From NCBI GenBank assembly GCA_910584435.1, contig CAJUAP010000010.1:1-57974 (forward strand): 57,974 bases of DNA, read 5' to 3'. The stretch is from an uncultured Acetatifactor sp. Lineage in GTDB: Bacteria; Bacillota; Clostridia; Lachnospirales; Lachnospiraceae. The notes beneath the pieces were generated by a model. It ran no database searches and was not told the origin of the DNA. It was given only the letters and a program-made list of their open reading frames with translations. Positions 26,927 to 37,118 of the stretch are shown piece after piece; positions within the stretch are counted from its first letter, which is position 1; every line of letters begins with the position of its first letter. The position numbers and the translations under genes were made by a program.

Positions 26927-27748
26927 TCAAAATGCCCAACCCTTTTTCTTAACATAATCACAGAGAAAGGAAACAACTGCAGACAACAGCAGCAGGAAGA
27001 CCGTCAGCATATCCCATACGTCAAAAACAGGCTCCCCTATCATTTTCGACAGTATAAAATTGATCACAAACATAAATGGAATGGCTGATAAAAATATAAC
27101 ACCTAAAGCAGCCAGCTTCCCTTTTCTTCCAATGCCCTTCCAAACTGCAGCTATTATCCACAGGAAAATAATGGAAACCACAGCCATTACCCCACCAATT
27201 GAAAATACTTCTTTTGTTTTGATAAAGCTGCTCAGTAAAAACAGATAAGGGATAATAAAAATACTGAGCGATATCAGACTTGCTATGATTCCCCTCTTTC
27301 CCAGTATGATACCGGGGAACGATATGATCCATGCAAAAACAATGGAGCTTACCGGAATCAGGGACCATGTCACACTGCCTGAGATTGCAATATCGCAGAT
27401 AAGGCATACCATAATTCCTACCAAAAGCGTAATTGAAAAAAGAATTGAAATCAGCACGTTTGTAATTCTCATCTTTTCTTTTTTACTCATCAGGGAAATC
27501 AGATTTTCATCTGTCTTTTTTTCATAACTCTCCATATCAATTTCCTCCCCACTCAACAGCTCATTTACCGTAATTCCCAATATCCCGCAAAGTTCCAGCA
27601 TAATCGACGAATCCGGCATACTTTTTCCTGTTTCCCATTTGGATACAGCTCTGTCCGTAATATTCAATTTTTCCGCCAGCTGCGCCTGCGTCATCTTTTT
27701 CTCTTTACGGCATTTTGCTATAAATTTTCCAATCTCTATTTGGTTCAT
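26927..27748 (-). CDS. XRE-family regulator with C-terminal membrane domain
   Basis: A 273-residue protein starting at ATG 27748 after GGAAAGGAGAAG. Residues 4-60 form a classic helix-turn-helix ('KKMTQAQLAEKLNITDRAVSKWETGKSMPDSS'-type; recognition helix around 28-40). After a short charged linker the rest consists of about six hydrophobic segments, so the DNA-binding domain is tethered to the membrane. Such XRE-membrane fusions are common in Firmicutes as sensors of envelope or toxin signals; targets are unknown. An extension upstream to 27808 has no start support. It is followed by a strong hairpin at 26859-26899. Confidence 0.9.
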   Translation of the reverse strand: MNQIEIGKFIAKCRKEKKMTQAQLAEKLNITDRAVSKWETGKSMPDSSIMLELCGILGITVNELLSGEEIDMESYEKKTDENLISLMSKKEKMRITNVLISILFSITLLVGIMVCLICDIAISGSVTWSLIPVSSIVFAWIISFPGIILGKRGIIASLISLSIFIIPYLFLLSSFIKTKEVFSIGGVMAVVSIIFLWIIAAVWKGIGRKGKLAALGVIFLSAIPFMFVINFILSKMIGEPVFDVWDMLTVFLLLLSAVVSFLCDYVKKKGWAF

Positions 27749-27916
27749 CCTGTTTTCTCTTCTCCTTTCCATCTGCACAATACCTCTCGCAAAATTGCAA
27801 AGCGGCACACTGACTTTGAACCACAGTTTTGACTTTGCGGCAGGGACTGTCTAAGCTGTTACCACAATACACCGAATTGCATACATCCAAAACGAACCGG
27901 CAGTTGAATTGGTAAG

Positions 27917-28128
27917 AATCAACCATTGGTTGAGCCGGCCCGGCCTTCCCATACAGATAAAGGTTCTGTGGATTGCCCACGGGAGTCACATACTGCCAAG
28001 ATTGGCTGCAATTGTCTGCATCACCACAACCGGCAGAGCCAGTTTATCCCTCTGGCTGTCTCCAGGCATGTCCAGAACGATAAAAGAAAACGGCACAAAA
28101 GTGATGAGCGCAAAATCATTTGTAATAA
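27917..28128 (-). pseudogene. Remnant of an ArsB/SLC13-type anion permease
   Basis: Reading the minus strand from 28128, the sequence encodes 'IITNDFALITFVPFSFIVL' and then 'TIAANLGSM', interrupted by a stop, and in another frame 'TPVGNPQNLYLYGKAG'. These are the conserved transmembrane and loop motifs of ArsB/NhaD/SLC13 permeases (ITNDVALI..FVPF and TPIGNPQNLYLY). Only about 65 codons remain; the 5' end abuts the stop of the next gene, and one base is missing between the two motifs. The rest of this 380-bp gap shows no gene. Confidence 0.65.
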
Positions 28129-30447
28129 TCATACCTCTTTGGGCGCGCCTGAAACGCTTTTTTGCAGCGGCGCAGCCCTGAATCTCAGCTGTATATACAG
28201 GTATCTAAAAATGTATAGGCAAGTTAAAATCGAAATTATTTCAGAGACCCGCCAAAACCAGGGTTCTTTAAAGACAATTTGCAGGTCTCCGTCAAAACCG
28301 TCTGGAATATTTACGCGCAGCCGGCCATTATAACCGTTTGAAAGCGACAGTGTTTTTTTAGTATTTGTTACACTGCATTTATAATGCCTGTAAAAATTTA
28401 AAGGAAATTCTACATACGCATTTTCCGTATTATCAACCATCCTTACATGACACTTAATCTGTGTTCCGTTTTGTTCGTAATCGCTCACTTCAATGCCTTC
28501 CGGGAATGAGACTTCTCCAGGTTCAAAATCATTTACAGATGTCTCTGTTGGTAAATATTCCTCACCTATGATCATGGGATTCAATTGGCTGACCGAGTAT
28601 AAATTATATGTTATCCTGTTTTTGCATATACCTTGATGCGATAGCCCGTATGTAAAAAAGGTAATAAAACATAACAGGCATAAGGATAATCTGTATCCCG
28701 CTTTATTATTTTCGTTCGCCAATATGGACACGGCAAAACAAATAGAGAAGGTCAATAAAATGCTTGCCAACGACAGCAAACGCCATGAAAACTGCAGACT
28801 ATAAAGCAGCTTTTGGGCAATATTTCCTCCCCATTGCAATAGTTTACTCCATGGAAAAAGATCAGTTGCCATATATGAAAAAAGCAGTCCTGTCCCTGTG
28901 CAAAATAACATAACTTTAAAATTTTTTTCTCTAAAACATTGTTTCCATTTTAGTATCAACACCAAAAATAATAGAAATAATCCAACAATATAACTCATAC
29001 CGAGCCCCGGATTTTCTATAAAACTATTTGAAATGAAAGGAGATTTTAATTCTTTTGGCAAAAGAGTCATTAACTGACGGAAATTAATTACACTTTCTTC
29101 AAAACTGGTTCCAATTGAATTGGTCCATAAAGGTGATCCTATTTGAATATCTTTTTTATAAAAATCCAAAAAAGGAACAAGAAAGCCAATGTTTAAAAAA
29201 ATTGTTAAAAGACCAGCTGATAAAAGAGATTTTAACACAAATTTTTGGAAAACTTTTTTAATTTCAATGAGACACAAAACCACCAGGGGAAATGCCAGCA
29301 TTTCACAGCTAAGGATATGTGATTGAATAACGCCTGTTAAACTAATAGCTGTAATTACGGAATATTTTTTCCAATTATGTGCATTCGTTTCCATAAATAC
29401 AAGATAAAATGATAAAAATACCAGCGGAAAAACCATCATTGCAAGAAATTCTCCAACAGCAGCTCTTATGTATATATCATAGAGCCGATAGGGCGCCAAA
29501 CTATATATCAAACAGCCTAAGATACCTATTTTTGAAGAATTGTGAAAAATCCGTTTAAAGGAAAAATAAGATATAACCACAGTAATCATGTTTACCATGC
29601 ATATAAAGATTTCGTATGCAGATTGCACTGTAAACCCGAAGCAGCGAAGTATGGCCGGAAAATATAAAGCTATATCCGCATAAAAAACCCCCACGGCATA
29701 CCCATAGTCATTTATCCATACAGGATGGATTTTTACCGGAAAATCTCCTGCAGACAGCCCTTTTCGCAAACCCTCTATCCTAAGAAGATGAAAATAGAGG
29801 TCATCTCCATACAATAATCCTTTGTTTAGCAAGGGTAAACTTGATAAAACAGCAATTCCCGCTAAGGACAAAAAAACATACCATGATAAGATATTTTTGT
29901 TCAAAAAATGTCTTATTAAAATAAACAGGCAGCAAGAAAAGCATACGAAAAAAACATAATATATTATCAACCGATTGTATCTCGCTCTTGTTTCGAAAAG
30001 GCTGATATTTACAATGCTCAGATATCCTTTTCCAGAGAAATCGGCGGAAATAATAACGTCATCAGAATCTTTCAGCAATTCGAATGTCAATGTAAAATGA
30101 TGCAGCTCAGGCGACAAGTCAGGAATGTATCTATATTTTCCCTCATCGGTCAAAAGTCCTTCAGAGGACACAGTAATAAAATTACCGTGTTGATTTGTAT
30201 CATAGATTACTTCAACATTATAAGTGCCTTTTTTTAATGCCAAGGAAGGAGTCTGTAAAAATATCCCCTCCACAGCATCAGTTATTGTTACATTTTGAAG
30301 AACTTCTGCATTGCTGGAGATTTCATATTCATCAACCGAAAAATCTTTTTGCATCAAAGCATATGTCCTGACGTAAAAAACAAGTATTAAAAATCCAAAT
30401 AAAAGTATTCCGCCCACAAAAAGCTGATGTTTTGTCTGTGTTTTCAC
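28129..30447 (-). CDS. Multi-pass membrane protein, GT-C / PTPS-related glycosyltransferase-like
   Basis: A 772-residue protein with an N-terminal membrane anchor (residues 7-30), an extracytoplasmic beta-rich segment (35-150), then about 11 transmembrane helices and a C-terminal soluble part (from about 610) ending with a last helix. 'LLYGDDLYFHLLRIEGL' after the third helix is the acidic loop typical of GT-C transferases and of the '6-pyruvoyl-tetrahydropterin synthase-related' membrane family. Such enzymes move sugars from polyprenyl carriers onto cell-surface polymers. It is strongly AT-rich, as is its neighbour, which is another GT-C gene 68 bp upstream, so the two form an acquired surface-glycan pair. 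The substrate is not predictable. Confidence 0.75.
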   Translation of the reverse strand: MKTQTKHQLFVGGILLFGFLILVFYVRTYALMQKDFSVDEYEISSNAEVLQNVTITDAVEGIFLQTPSLALKKGTYNVEVIYDTNQHGNFITVSSEGLLTDEGKYRYIPDLSPELHHFTLTFELLKDSDDVIISADFSGKGYLSIVNISLFETRARYNRLIIYYVFFVCFSCCLFILIRHFLNKNILSWYVFLSLAGIAVLSSLPLLNKGLLYGDDLYFHLLRIEGLRKGLSAGDFPVKIHPVWINDYGYAVGVFYADIALYFPAILRCFGFTVQSAYEIFICMVNMITVVISYFSFKRIFHNSSKIGILGCLIYSLAPYRLYDIYIRAAVGEFLAMMVFPLVFLSFYLVFMETNAHNWKKYSVITAISLTGVIQSHILSCEMLAFPLVVLCLIEIKKVFQKFVLKSLLSAGLLTIFLNIGFLVPFLDFYKKDIQIGSPLWTNSIGTSFEESVINFRQLMTLLPKELKSPFISNSFIENPGLGMSYIVGLFLLFLVLILKWKQCFREKNFKVMLFCTGTGLLFSYMATDLFPWSKLLQWGGNIAQKLLYSLQFSWRLLSLASILLTFSICFAVSILANENNKAGYRLSLCLLCFITFFTYGLSHQGICKNRITYNLYSVSQLNPMIIGEEYLPTETSVNDFEPGEVSFPEGIEVSDYEQNGTQIKCHVRMVDNTENAYVEFPLNFYRHYKCSVTNTKKTLSLSNGYNGRLRVNIPDGFDGDLQIVFKEPWFWRVSEIISILTCLYIFRYLYIQLRFRAAPLQKSVSGAPKEV

Positions 30448-30515
30448 AATGATTCCCTCTCCGGTTTTAAAATCTTTTTAATATAGCAATGCCACAGATT
30501 TTTTGCTTTCCTGCT

Positions 30516-32138
30516 TCACATATAATAACATACATACATCCCACATGTAAATTGTTCTGTAATACCTCGTTCCATCAGCATGTCTCGCACAATAGCATTT
30601 TCCGCCTGACAGATAAATATGGCCTTGCCGGTATATACATCCTCAAAAGCCTTATCACCAAAATAATACCATGTTGCAATGGACTGATACTCATAAACAT
30701 TGGGACCTGTTATCTTATAGGGCGTATCAAATGGCGGTATTTCCTGTCCCAAAAAATAATAAATCAAATCCTGATCAATATATATTGTTTTGCAATCCAT
30801 ATTACGGTTTCCCAGTTCTTTAATTACCTCATCATAAGTATCTGCAAATAAGATCTGAGTGTGTGCAGGGCTTCCATATTCCTCAAAATAATATCTGGAA
30901 AAACTGCAAAAAGCAACTAAATATGAAATCATCAAAAGGCCGAAAACTCCCCTGGCACAATAGAAAGATTTTTTTGCCATAACTTTAATAAAATGTCTTA
31001 ATCCGCTTATAAGCAGAAAAAATTGAGAGAAAAAAATTCCATTCATCTTATTGACATTTATACCATCGCCGCCAATCAGCAGCCCCATGCATAAATAGCA
31101 TATAAAAACCAATATCCAGATGGCTATGAGACTATTTTCTCTCTTCTTTATCATTCGAATGGCCTCTGTTAAAGATACTGCAAGACCTATGATTATAAAC
31201 GGAATAGAAATCGGGTACATTGTATAATAACGATCAAAAGCATTATACGGCAGCCAGTCTTTAAAGAAAATCACTTGAAATATTTGGGACAGATTGTTCG
31301 TTACATTGGAAAAGCTGATCTCACCTGCTCTGTATTCCGGCAATTTGGTGATGGTCAACATACCAAGCTGAAATTGATTCAAGTCAAACTGATTAACAAA
31401 AAGCATAAGAACCAACGGTAAAGCTAATATAAGCACCGGCAGAAACAAGAAACTCCAATTTACAATAGTTTTCTTTTTATTTTTTGATATAACCAGACGA
31501 TATAAAAAGATACAAAATAATATTCCTGTATTGGACAAATAACTGATAGAATATGTATAATAGGTAAGTCCCCACAATATCCCGGCTCCTAAAAAAAGAG
31601 GCTTCTTTTCTTTAGACAATGCGTTCCACAAAAAAACGATAGAGATTGTCAACATATTTACAAGTAAATTACAGTCCAAACCAAATCTGCACTGCATAGT
31701 GAAATAAGGCAATACAGCAAGTAAAAAGGCACCCACAAGAGCCCATTTTTTTCCGTATGCCTCTCTGATCGCATATACACCGGCCCAGTATGCCAGTAGA
31801 CTGATAATAATGCCAGGAAGCCGCATTAAGAGAAGATTGACATGTCCATTCCCAAAAATTTTAATTAAGAGCATGCATAAAAAAGCATAAAGAGAGCTTT
31901 GACCGCCGCCGAAATTAGTGAGATAAACGGGATATGACATTTGAAAACGATCAACTCCATAATTAGCCATACACCATGCGTCATATCCCATTCCAGCTTC
32001 ATCAATATGCACACCATAAGGTACTGTTTCAATATGGTATAAGCGCATAAAAACTGCAATCCAAAAGCAAAAAGCAATCATAATACCATATACTACATTT
32101 TCAGGCAGGATTCGTCGAGATGCCATTTGTATTTTCAT
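30516..32138 (-). CDS. GT39-like membrane glycosyltransferase (ArnT/PMT superfamily)
   Basis: A 540-residue protein with about 12 hydrophobic segments. The first periplasmic loop carries the Asp-Glu motif 'VPYGVHIDEAGMGYDAW' (about 37-53) typical of GT39/PMT-type GT-C enzymes, followed by 'LLLMRLPGIIISLLAYWAG'. The C-terminal 120 residues are soluble and extracytoplasmic. It would transfer a sugar from an undecaprenyl or dolichyl-type carrier. It is very AT-rich (many lines under a third GC by eye) against the adjoining purL, so a transferred origin is likely. It is probably co-transcribed with the 772-residue GT-C-like gene that follows. Confidence 0.8.
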   Translation of the reverse strand: MKIQMASRRILPENVVYGIMIAFCFWIAVFMRLYHIETVPYGVHIDEAGMGYDAWCMANYGVDRFQMSYPVYLTNFGGGQSSLYAFLCMLLIKIFGNGHVNLLLMRLPGIIISLLAYWAGVYAIREAYGKKWALVGAFLLAVLPYFTMQCRFGLDCNLLVNMLTISIVFLWNALSKEKKPLFLGAGILWGLTYYTYSISYLSNTGILFCIFLYRLVISKNKKKTIVNWSFLFLPVLILALPLVLMLFVNQFDLNQFQLGMLTITKLPEYRAGEISFSNVTNNLSQIFQVIFFKDWLPYNAFDRYYTMYPISIPFIIIGLAVSLTEAIRMIKKRENSLIAIWILVFICYLCMGLLIGGDGINVNKMNGIFFSQFFLLISGLRHFIKVMAKKSFYCARGVFGLLMISYLVAFCSFSRYYFEEYGSPAHTQILFADTYDEVIKELGNRNMDCKTIYIDQDLIYYFLGQEIPPFDTPYKITGPNVYEYQSIATWYYFGDKAFEDVYTGKAIFICQAENAIVRDMLMERGITEQFTCGMYVCYYM

Positions 32139-32355
32139 AAGCTGCGGCTATCCTTTCGCAGTCCCTAAATTTTAAAATTAAAACTCTCCCAACAACTCTA
32201 TTTCCCACTGTTCTGTAAGCTGAAATTACTTAGGAATTCACTTCTTCCGTTTTCTTTTGGCAGACTGATTCAATAACATTGTCCACCCAGAAATTGATAA
32301 AAAAATCAGCAATTTCAGCAAACAGATAAACAATAAAATCAGCGTAAGAGTTCGT

Positions 32356-35300
32356 TTATTTAAAATAAGCAACACCCGACTGGAAGATTCTGATGTCCTG
32401 ATCCCCATAAATATTCTTCGCCACCGCAATATCCCGCCTCTCGGAATGGGCCATCTTACCCAGGCACCTTCCGTCAGGAGATGTAATTCCTTCAATCGCG
32501 CGGTAGGAACCGTTGATATTATATTCTTCGTCCATGGACACATTGCCCTCCTGATCGGAATACTGTGTTGCCACCTGGCCGTTCGCGAACAATTGATTCA
32601 GCCATGCTTCCGGCGCTACAAAACGCCCTTCCCCGTGGGACGCCGGATTGCAGTAGACGCCGCCCAGTCTGGCCTCCTGCAGCCAGGGCGATTTGTTGGA
32701 CACCACCTTCGTATACACCATTTTGGAGATATGTCTGTTGATGGTATTGAAAGTCAGGGTGGGAGAATCCTCCTTCTGCCCCACGATTTCCCCATAAGGC
32801 AGCAGTCCCAGCTTAATCAGCGCCTGGAATCCGTTACAGATACCCAATGCCAGACCATCCCGTTTCTCCAGCAGATCCCTCACGGCTTCTTCCATTTTGG
32901 CATTGCGGAATGCTGTGGCGAAAAATTTCGCGCTTCCGTCCGGCTCATCCCCTGCGGAGAAGCCTCCGGGGAACATAATAATCTGTGCCTGGCCGATCGC
33001 TGCCGCGAATTCCTCCACGGAATCCCGGATATCCTCTGCACTCAGATTCCGGAAGACCTTCGTGACCACATTGGCACCTGCACGTTCAAATGCTTTGGTA
33101 CTGTCATACTCGCAGTTCGTTCCGGGGAACACCGGAATAAACACTGTAGGTTTTGCCGCCTTATTCCTGCACACATAGACTTTCTCTGCATGATAGCATT
33201 CACTGGCCACAGGCGTTGTATCCTGCACCGCCTTCACAGGGAACACCTTCTCAAGCCCTGATGTCCAGGCGTGTAATGCTTCCTCCAGGGGAATTGCCGT
33301 ATCGCCATAAGTTAAAATCGGTTCCTCTGTAACCGTACCTATGACAACAAAGGAGCATTCCATAGTCCCCGTAACCTCCCGGAGCTTATCTTCCGGCACT
33401 TCCGCCAGAATATCTCCCATTGCATTTTCAAATAATTCCTTCACCGTCACATGCCGTCCCACCTGAACGCCCAGCTTATTGCCGAAGGCCATCTTGGAGA
33501 CGGCAGCCGCCGCGCCCTTTGCATCCAGTGCATATGCGGACACCACCAGGCCCTCCTTCATCAGACGGGAAATGGATTGATAAAGCTTCCATACCTCTTC
33601 ATATACGGGAAGGTCATATTCATCCTTCTCAATTTTAAAACGAACCAGCGCATTGCCCGCCTTTTTCAGCTCCGGTGTCACAATATCCTGATGCTTTGCT
33701 ATATCCACTGCAAAGGAAACCAGGGTGGGCGGCACGTCAATCTCGTTAAAGGTACCGGACATACTATCCTTGCCGCCGATGGAAGGCAGACCAAAGCCCA
33801 TCTGCGCATCATAAGCGCCTAAAAGAGCTGCAAAAGGCTGGCTCCAGCGGGCCGGATCTTCCGTCATCCTGCGGAAATACTCCTGAAATGTAAAACGTAT
33901 CTTCGTAACGTCTCCGCCGTTTGCCGCAATCTTCGCCATGGATTCCACCACTGCATAAACGGCACCGTGGTAAGGGCTCCATGAAGACAGATAGGGATCA
34001 AATCCATAGCTCATCATGGTAACCGTATCCGTTTTCCCCCTTAGCACCGGCAGTTTCGCCACCATTGCCTGGGTTTCCGTCAGCTGATACTTACCGCCAT
34101 AAGGCATCAGCACACTGCCCGCACCGATGGAGGCATCAAACATTTCCACCAGTCCCTTCTGAGAACACACATTCAAATCGTGCAGAAGCGTCAGCCAGGC
34201 AGACTTTACATCACCCGTCTCCAGCGCATCTCCCACCGCCGGCACCGCCCACTTTTTAAAATAATTCTCCTTCTCGTCAGGAATCTCCACTTCAACGGCA
34301 GTCTCCTGATGCGCCCCGTTGGTGTCCAGAAAATCCCTCTTCAAGTCTACGATCTTCTTCCCCCGCCAGTTCAGCACCAGCCTGGGTTCTTCCGTAACCA
34401 CAGCCACGGCCACGGCCTCCAGGTTCTCTTCTGCGGCAAACCCAAGGAACTTGTCCACATCCTTCGGGTCCACCACCACAGCCATGCGCTCCTGGGATTC
34501 GGAAATGGCAAGCTCCGTTCCGTCCAAACCTGCATATTTCTTAGGCACCTTGTCCAAATCCACCGTCAGGCCGTCCGCCAGCTCGCCAATGGCAACGGAC
34601 ACACCGCCCGCACCGAAATCGTTACACTTTTTAATGATACGGCTGACCTCTTCCCTGCGGAAAAGCCTCTGTATCTTGCGTTCCGTAGGCGCATTGCCCT
34701 TCTGTACCTCCGCGCCGCAGTTCTCGATAGACTGCTCCGTATGTACCTTGGAGGAACCTGTTGCGCCGCCGCATCCGTCCCTTCCGGTACGGCCCCCCAG
34801 CAGAATAATGATGTCCCCCGGATCAGACGTCTCCCGAATCACATTTTTCCTGGGCGCCGCACCCATAACGGCTCCGATTTCCATTCTCTTGGCTGCATAA
34901 TCGGGATGATAAATCTCCTTCACAAATCCTGTGGCAAGACCAATCTGGTTGCCATAGGAGGAATAACCGTCGGCGGCACCCCTCACCAATTTCTTCTGGG
35001 GCAGTTTTCCCTTCAGCGTATCCGCCACAGGAACCGTGGGATCTGCCGCGCCGGTCACACGCATGGCCTGATATACATACCCCCGGCCGGAAAGGGGATC
35101 GCGGATGGCACCGCCCAGACAGGTTGCCGCACCGCCGAAAGGCTCAATCTCCGTGGGATGGTTATGGGTTTCATTTTTGAAAAATACCAGCCACTCTTCC
35201 GTCTCCTTATGATCGCCGTAATCCATCTCCACAGGCACCACAACGGAGCAGGCATTAATCTCATCGGATTCTTCCATATCCGCCAGTCTGCCGTCCTTCT

Positions 35301-36159
35301 TCAGCTTACGCATAGCCATCAATGCCAGATCCATCAGGCAGACAAATTTCTCTTTCCTCTTCTCTCCGAACACCTCTTCCCTGGTGTCAATATAACTTTG
35401 ATAAGCCTTTTCCATGGGTGTGCGGTAATATCCCTCCCCGAACGCCACCTCTGTCAGTTCCGTGGAAAAAGTCGTATGCCTGCAGTGATCGGACCAATAG
35501 GTATCCAGCACCCTGATCTCTGTCATGGACGGATCTCTCTTCTCATCCTCGCGGAAATATTTCTGTATGTGCAGGAAATCCTTAAAAGTCATTGCCAGGG
35601 ACAGGGAATCATATAACTTGCCGAGAGCCGCTTCCTCCATCTGTGTAAACCCTTCAAAAACGGAGATATCCTCAGGCTCCCCAAAGGCCGTGATCAATGT
35701 ATCCGGTTTCTCACTGTCCGTCTCTCTGGAATCCACAGGATTGATGCAATACGACTTGATTCTGGCAAAGTCTTCCTCTTCGATATTTCCCTGAATCATA
35801 TAGGTCACTGCTGTACGTATGACAGGTTCTTCATCTTCTTTTAAGAACCTCACACACTGCACTGCGGAATCCGCCCTCTGATCAAACTGCCCCGGCAGAA
35901 ATTCCACCGAAAATACCCTGGCCTGTTCCGGGACCTGGATTTCTTCGTAATACAAGGTATCCACCGGCGGTTCCGAGAACACTGATCTGCATGCACTCTC
36001 AAATACCTCATCCGATATATTCTCCACATCATAGCGGATAAACACTCTGACGCCCTCTGTCCGGATACCGAGAAAGCTCTCGATTTCGTCATGCAGCTCC
36101 TTTGCCTTCACAGCATAGGGTTCCTTCTTTTCCACATAAATACGCCTGACTCTTCCCAT
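32356..36159 (-). CDS. purL: Phosphoribosylformylglycinamidine synthase, single chain
   Basis: A 1267-residue enzyme of purine synthesis that converts FGAR, glutamine and ATP to FGAM. A PurS-like N-terminus is followed by two AIR-synthase-like halves ('DTYWSDHCRHTTF', 'FKNETHNHPTEIEPFGGAATC', 'DFGAGGVSVAIGELADGL', 'GKDSMSGTF') and a C-terminal class I glutaminase with the nucleophile in 'LALGICNGFQAL' and the His/Glu region 'NPASHGEGRF'. This long-chain form is usual in Clostridia and in Gram-negatives. The ATG at 36159 lies 47 bp after the TetR gene. No purine riboswitch was seen, and the rest of the pur pathway is not adjacent. Confidence 0.97.
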   Translation of the reverse strand: MGRVRRIYVEKKEPYAVKAKELHDEIESFLGIRTEGVRVFIRYDVENISDEVFESACRSVFSEPPVDTLYYEEIQVPEQARVFSVEFLPGQFDQRADSAVQCVRFLKEDEEPVIRTAVTYMIQGNIEEEDFARIKSYCINPVDSRETDSEKPDTLITAFGEPEDISVFEGFTQMEEAALGKLYDSLSLAMTFKDFLHIQKYFREDEKRDPSMTEIRVLDTYWSDHCRHTTFSTELTEVAFGEGYYRTPMEKAYQSYIDTREEVFGEKRKEKFVCLMDLALMAMRKLKKDGRLADMEESDEINACSVVVPVEMDYGDHKETEEWLVFFKNETHNHPTEIEPFGGAATCLGGAIRDPLSGRGYVYQAMRVTGAADPTVPVADTLKGKLPQKKLVRGAADGYSSYGNQIGLATGFVKEIYHPDYAAKRMEIGAVMGAAPRKNVIRETSDPGDIIILLGGRTGRDGCGGATGSSKVHTEQSIENCGAEVQKGNAPTERKIQRLFRREEVSRIIKKCNDFGAGGVSVAIGELADGLTVDLDKVPKKYAGLDGTELAISESQERMAVVVDPKDVDKFLGFAAEENLEAVAVAVVTEEPRLVLNWRGKKIVDLKRDFLDTNGAHQETAVEVEIPDEKENYFKKWAVPAVGDALETGDVKSAWLTLLHDLNVCSQKGLVEMFDASIGAGSVLMPYGGKYQLTETQAMVAKLPVLRGKTDTVTMMSYGFDPYLSSWSPYHGAVYAVVESMAKIAANGGDVTKIRFTFQEYFRRMTEDPARWSQPFAALLGAYDAQMGFGLPSIGGKDSMSGTFNEIDVPPTLVSFAVDIAKHQDIVTPELKKAGNALVRFKIEKDEYDLPVYEEVWKLYQSISRLMKEGLVVSAYALDAKGAAAAVSKMAFGNKLGVQVGRHVTVKELFENAMGDILAEVPEDKLREVTGTMECSFVVIGTVTEEPILTYGDTAIPLEEALHAWTSGLEKVFPVKAVQDTTPVASECYHAEKVYVCRNKAAKPTVFIPVFPGTNCEYDSTKAFERAGANVVTKVFRNLSAEDIRDSVEEFAAAIGQAQIIMFPGGFSAGDEPDGSAKFFATAFRNAKMEEAVRDLLEKRDGLALGICNGFQALIKLGLLPYGEIVGQKEDSPTLTFNTINRHISKMVYTKVVSNKSPWLQEARLGGVYCNPASHGEGRFVAPEAWLNQLFANGQVATQYSDQEGNVSMDEEYNINGSYRAIEGITSPDGRCLGKMAHSERRDIAVAKNIYGDQDIRIFQSGVAYFK

Positions 36160-36206
36160 CCTGCACCTCCATCAAATTATATATGATATTACATAATACT
36201 TCTGTC

Positions 36207-36806
36207 TTACACCTCGGCCTTTTCCTCAACCGCCCCCAGAGACTTCAGGATATAAAATATCTCCCTATCCACCGTTTCCGCAGTAATGCCGATGGTCTGT
36301 GCCGATATCTTCAGCCCTTCCAGCACAAACATAATGTTTCTGGCCGTCCCCATACAATCCCCGCAGCTGAATTCACCACTGGCCACACCCGCTTCAATGA
36401 GCTTTTCTATAATCCTTACCGCGGAATCAAACTGTTTCTTCAAAATATTATCTTTTCTGCCCGGCCGGTTCTGGAAATAGAATTCATAAATAGCCTGGGT
36501 TAATGTATCGTTTTTCCTCAAAAGCTCCTTCTTCTGCTCCCTCAGGAACAAAATCAAAATATCCGCCGCCGTGGCGTCCTCCGTAATGCTGTCAGAGAAT
36601 ACATCATCCGCCTCTTCACTCTCTAATTTCATCACTTCCAGGAATATCTGGCTGGTACTTTCAAAATACAGATAGAGGCCGCCCCTGCTGATATCGCAGG
36701 CATCCACGATATCTTTCATGGTAACTTGCTTGAAGCCTTTTTCCATGAACACCTTCCTGGCTGTCTCCAATATAAATTTCTTCTTCTGTACTGATTTCTC
36801 TCCCAT
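36207..36806 (-). CDS. TetR-family transcriptional regulator
   Basis: A 199-residue protein. The ATG at 36806 is preceded by GGGG at the right spacing; an ATG 12 bp upstream overlaps that ribosome site. The N-terminal helix-turn-helix is 'ILETARKVFMEKGFKQVTMKDIVDACDISRGGLYLYF' in family terms (about residues 11-47, with 'GGLYLYFES' the recognition end). The C-terminal ligand domain ends near 195. It precedes purL by 47 bp on the same strand, so it may be co-transcribed with it, though TetR control of purL would be unusual. The ligand is unknown. Confidence 0.9.
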   Translation of the reverse strand: MGEKSVQKKKFILETARKVFMEKGFKQVTMKDIVDACDISRGGLYLYFESTSQIFLEVMKLESEEADDVFSDSITEDATAADILILFLREQKKELLRKNDTLTQAIYEFYFQNRPGRKDNILKKQFDSAVRIIEKLIEAGVASGEFSCGDCMGTARNIMFVLEGLKISAQTIGITAETVDREIFYILKSLGAVEEKAEV

Positions 36807-36953
36807 GTCATACCCCATTCAACATCTATATGTATTTGTTCCTCTGTCTGCCCAAACCCGGCTGTCATCGCGGCATTGTCCTCATAATTTCCGCTAATAC
36901 CCCGTTCGCCCTCCTGGGTTTGTTATCGCGGCTTATACTTATCCCCTGCTGCA

Positions 36954-37110
36954 CTCTGACTTCCTCATTCCGGCCTCCGCGCATACCCTCCCGCCGCTCT
37001 GACTTCCTCATTCCGGCTTCCGCGCATACCCTCCCGCCGCTCTGACTTCCTCATTCCGGCTTCCGCGCATACCCTCCCGCCGCTCTGACTTCCTCATTCC
37101 GGCTTCCGCC
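36954..37110. repeat. 43-bp intergenic minisatellite (about 3.6 copies)
   Basis: Units begin CTCTGACTTCCTCATTCCGG at 36954, 36997, 37040 and 37083. The copies are nearly identical. The array fills the gap between the start of the TetR gene and the stop of the 152-residue gene. Confidence 0.95.
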
Positions 37111-37118
37111 CTCTTACC

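Noticed and set aside
32238..32543. Minus-strand frame with a hydrophobic C-terminus past the purL stop
   Set aside because: It overlaps purL out of frame for most of its length and has no start signal; the 217-bp gap at 32139-32355 shows no supported gene.
34180..35616. Long 478-codon plus-strand open frame
   Set aside because: It lies entirely antisense to purL, a clear gene; high GC explains the lack of stops.
36160..36206. Purine riboswitch ahead of purL
   Set aside because: The gap to the TetR gene is only 47 bp and holds no aptamer-like fold.
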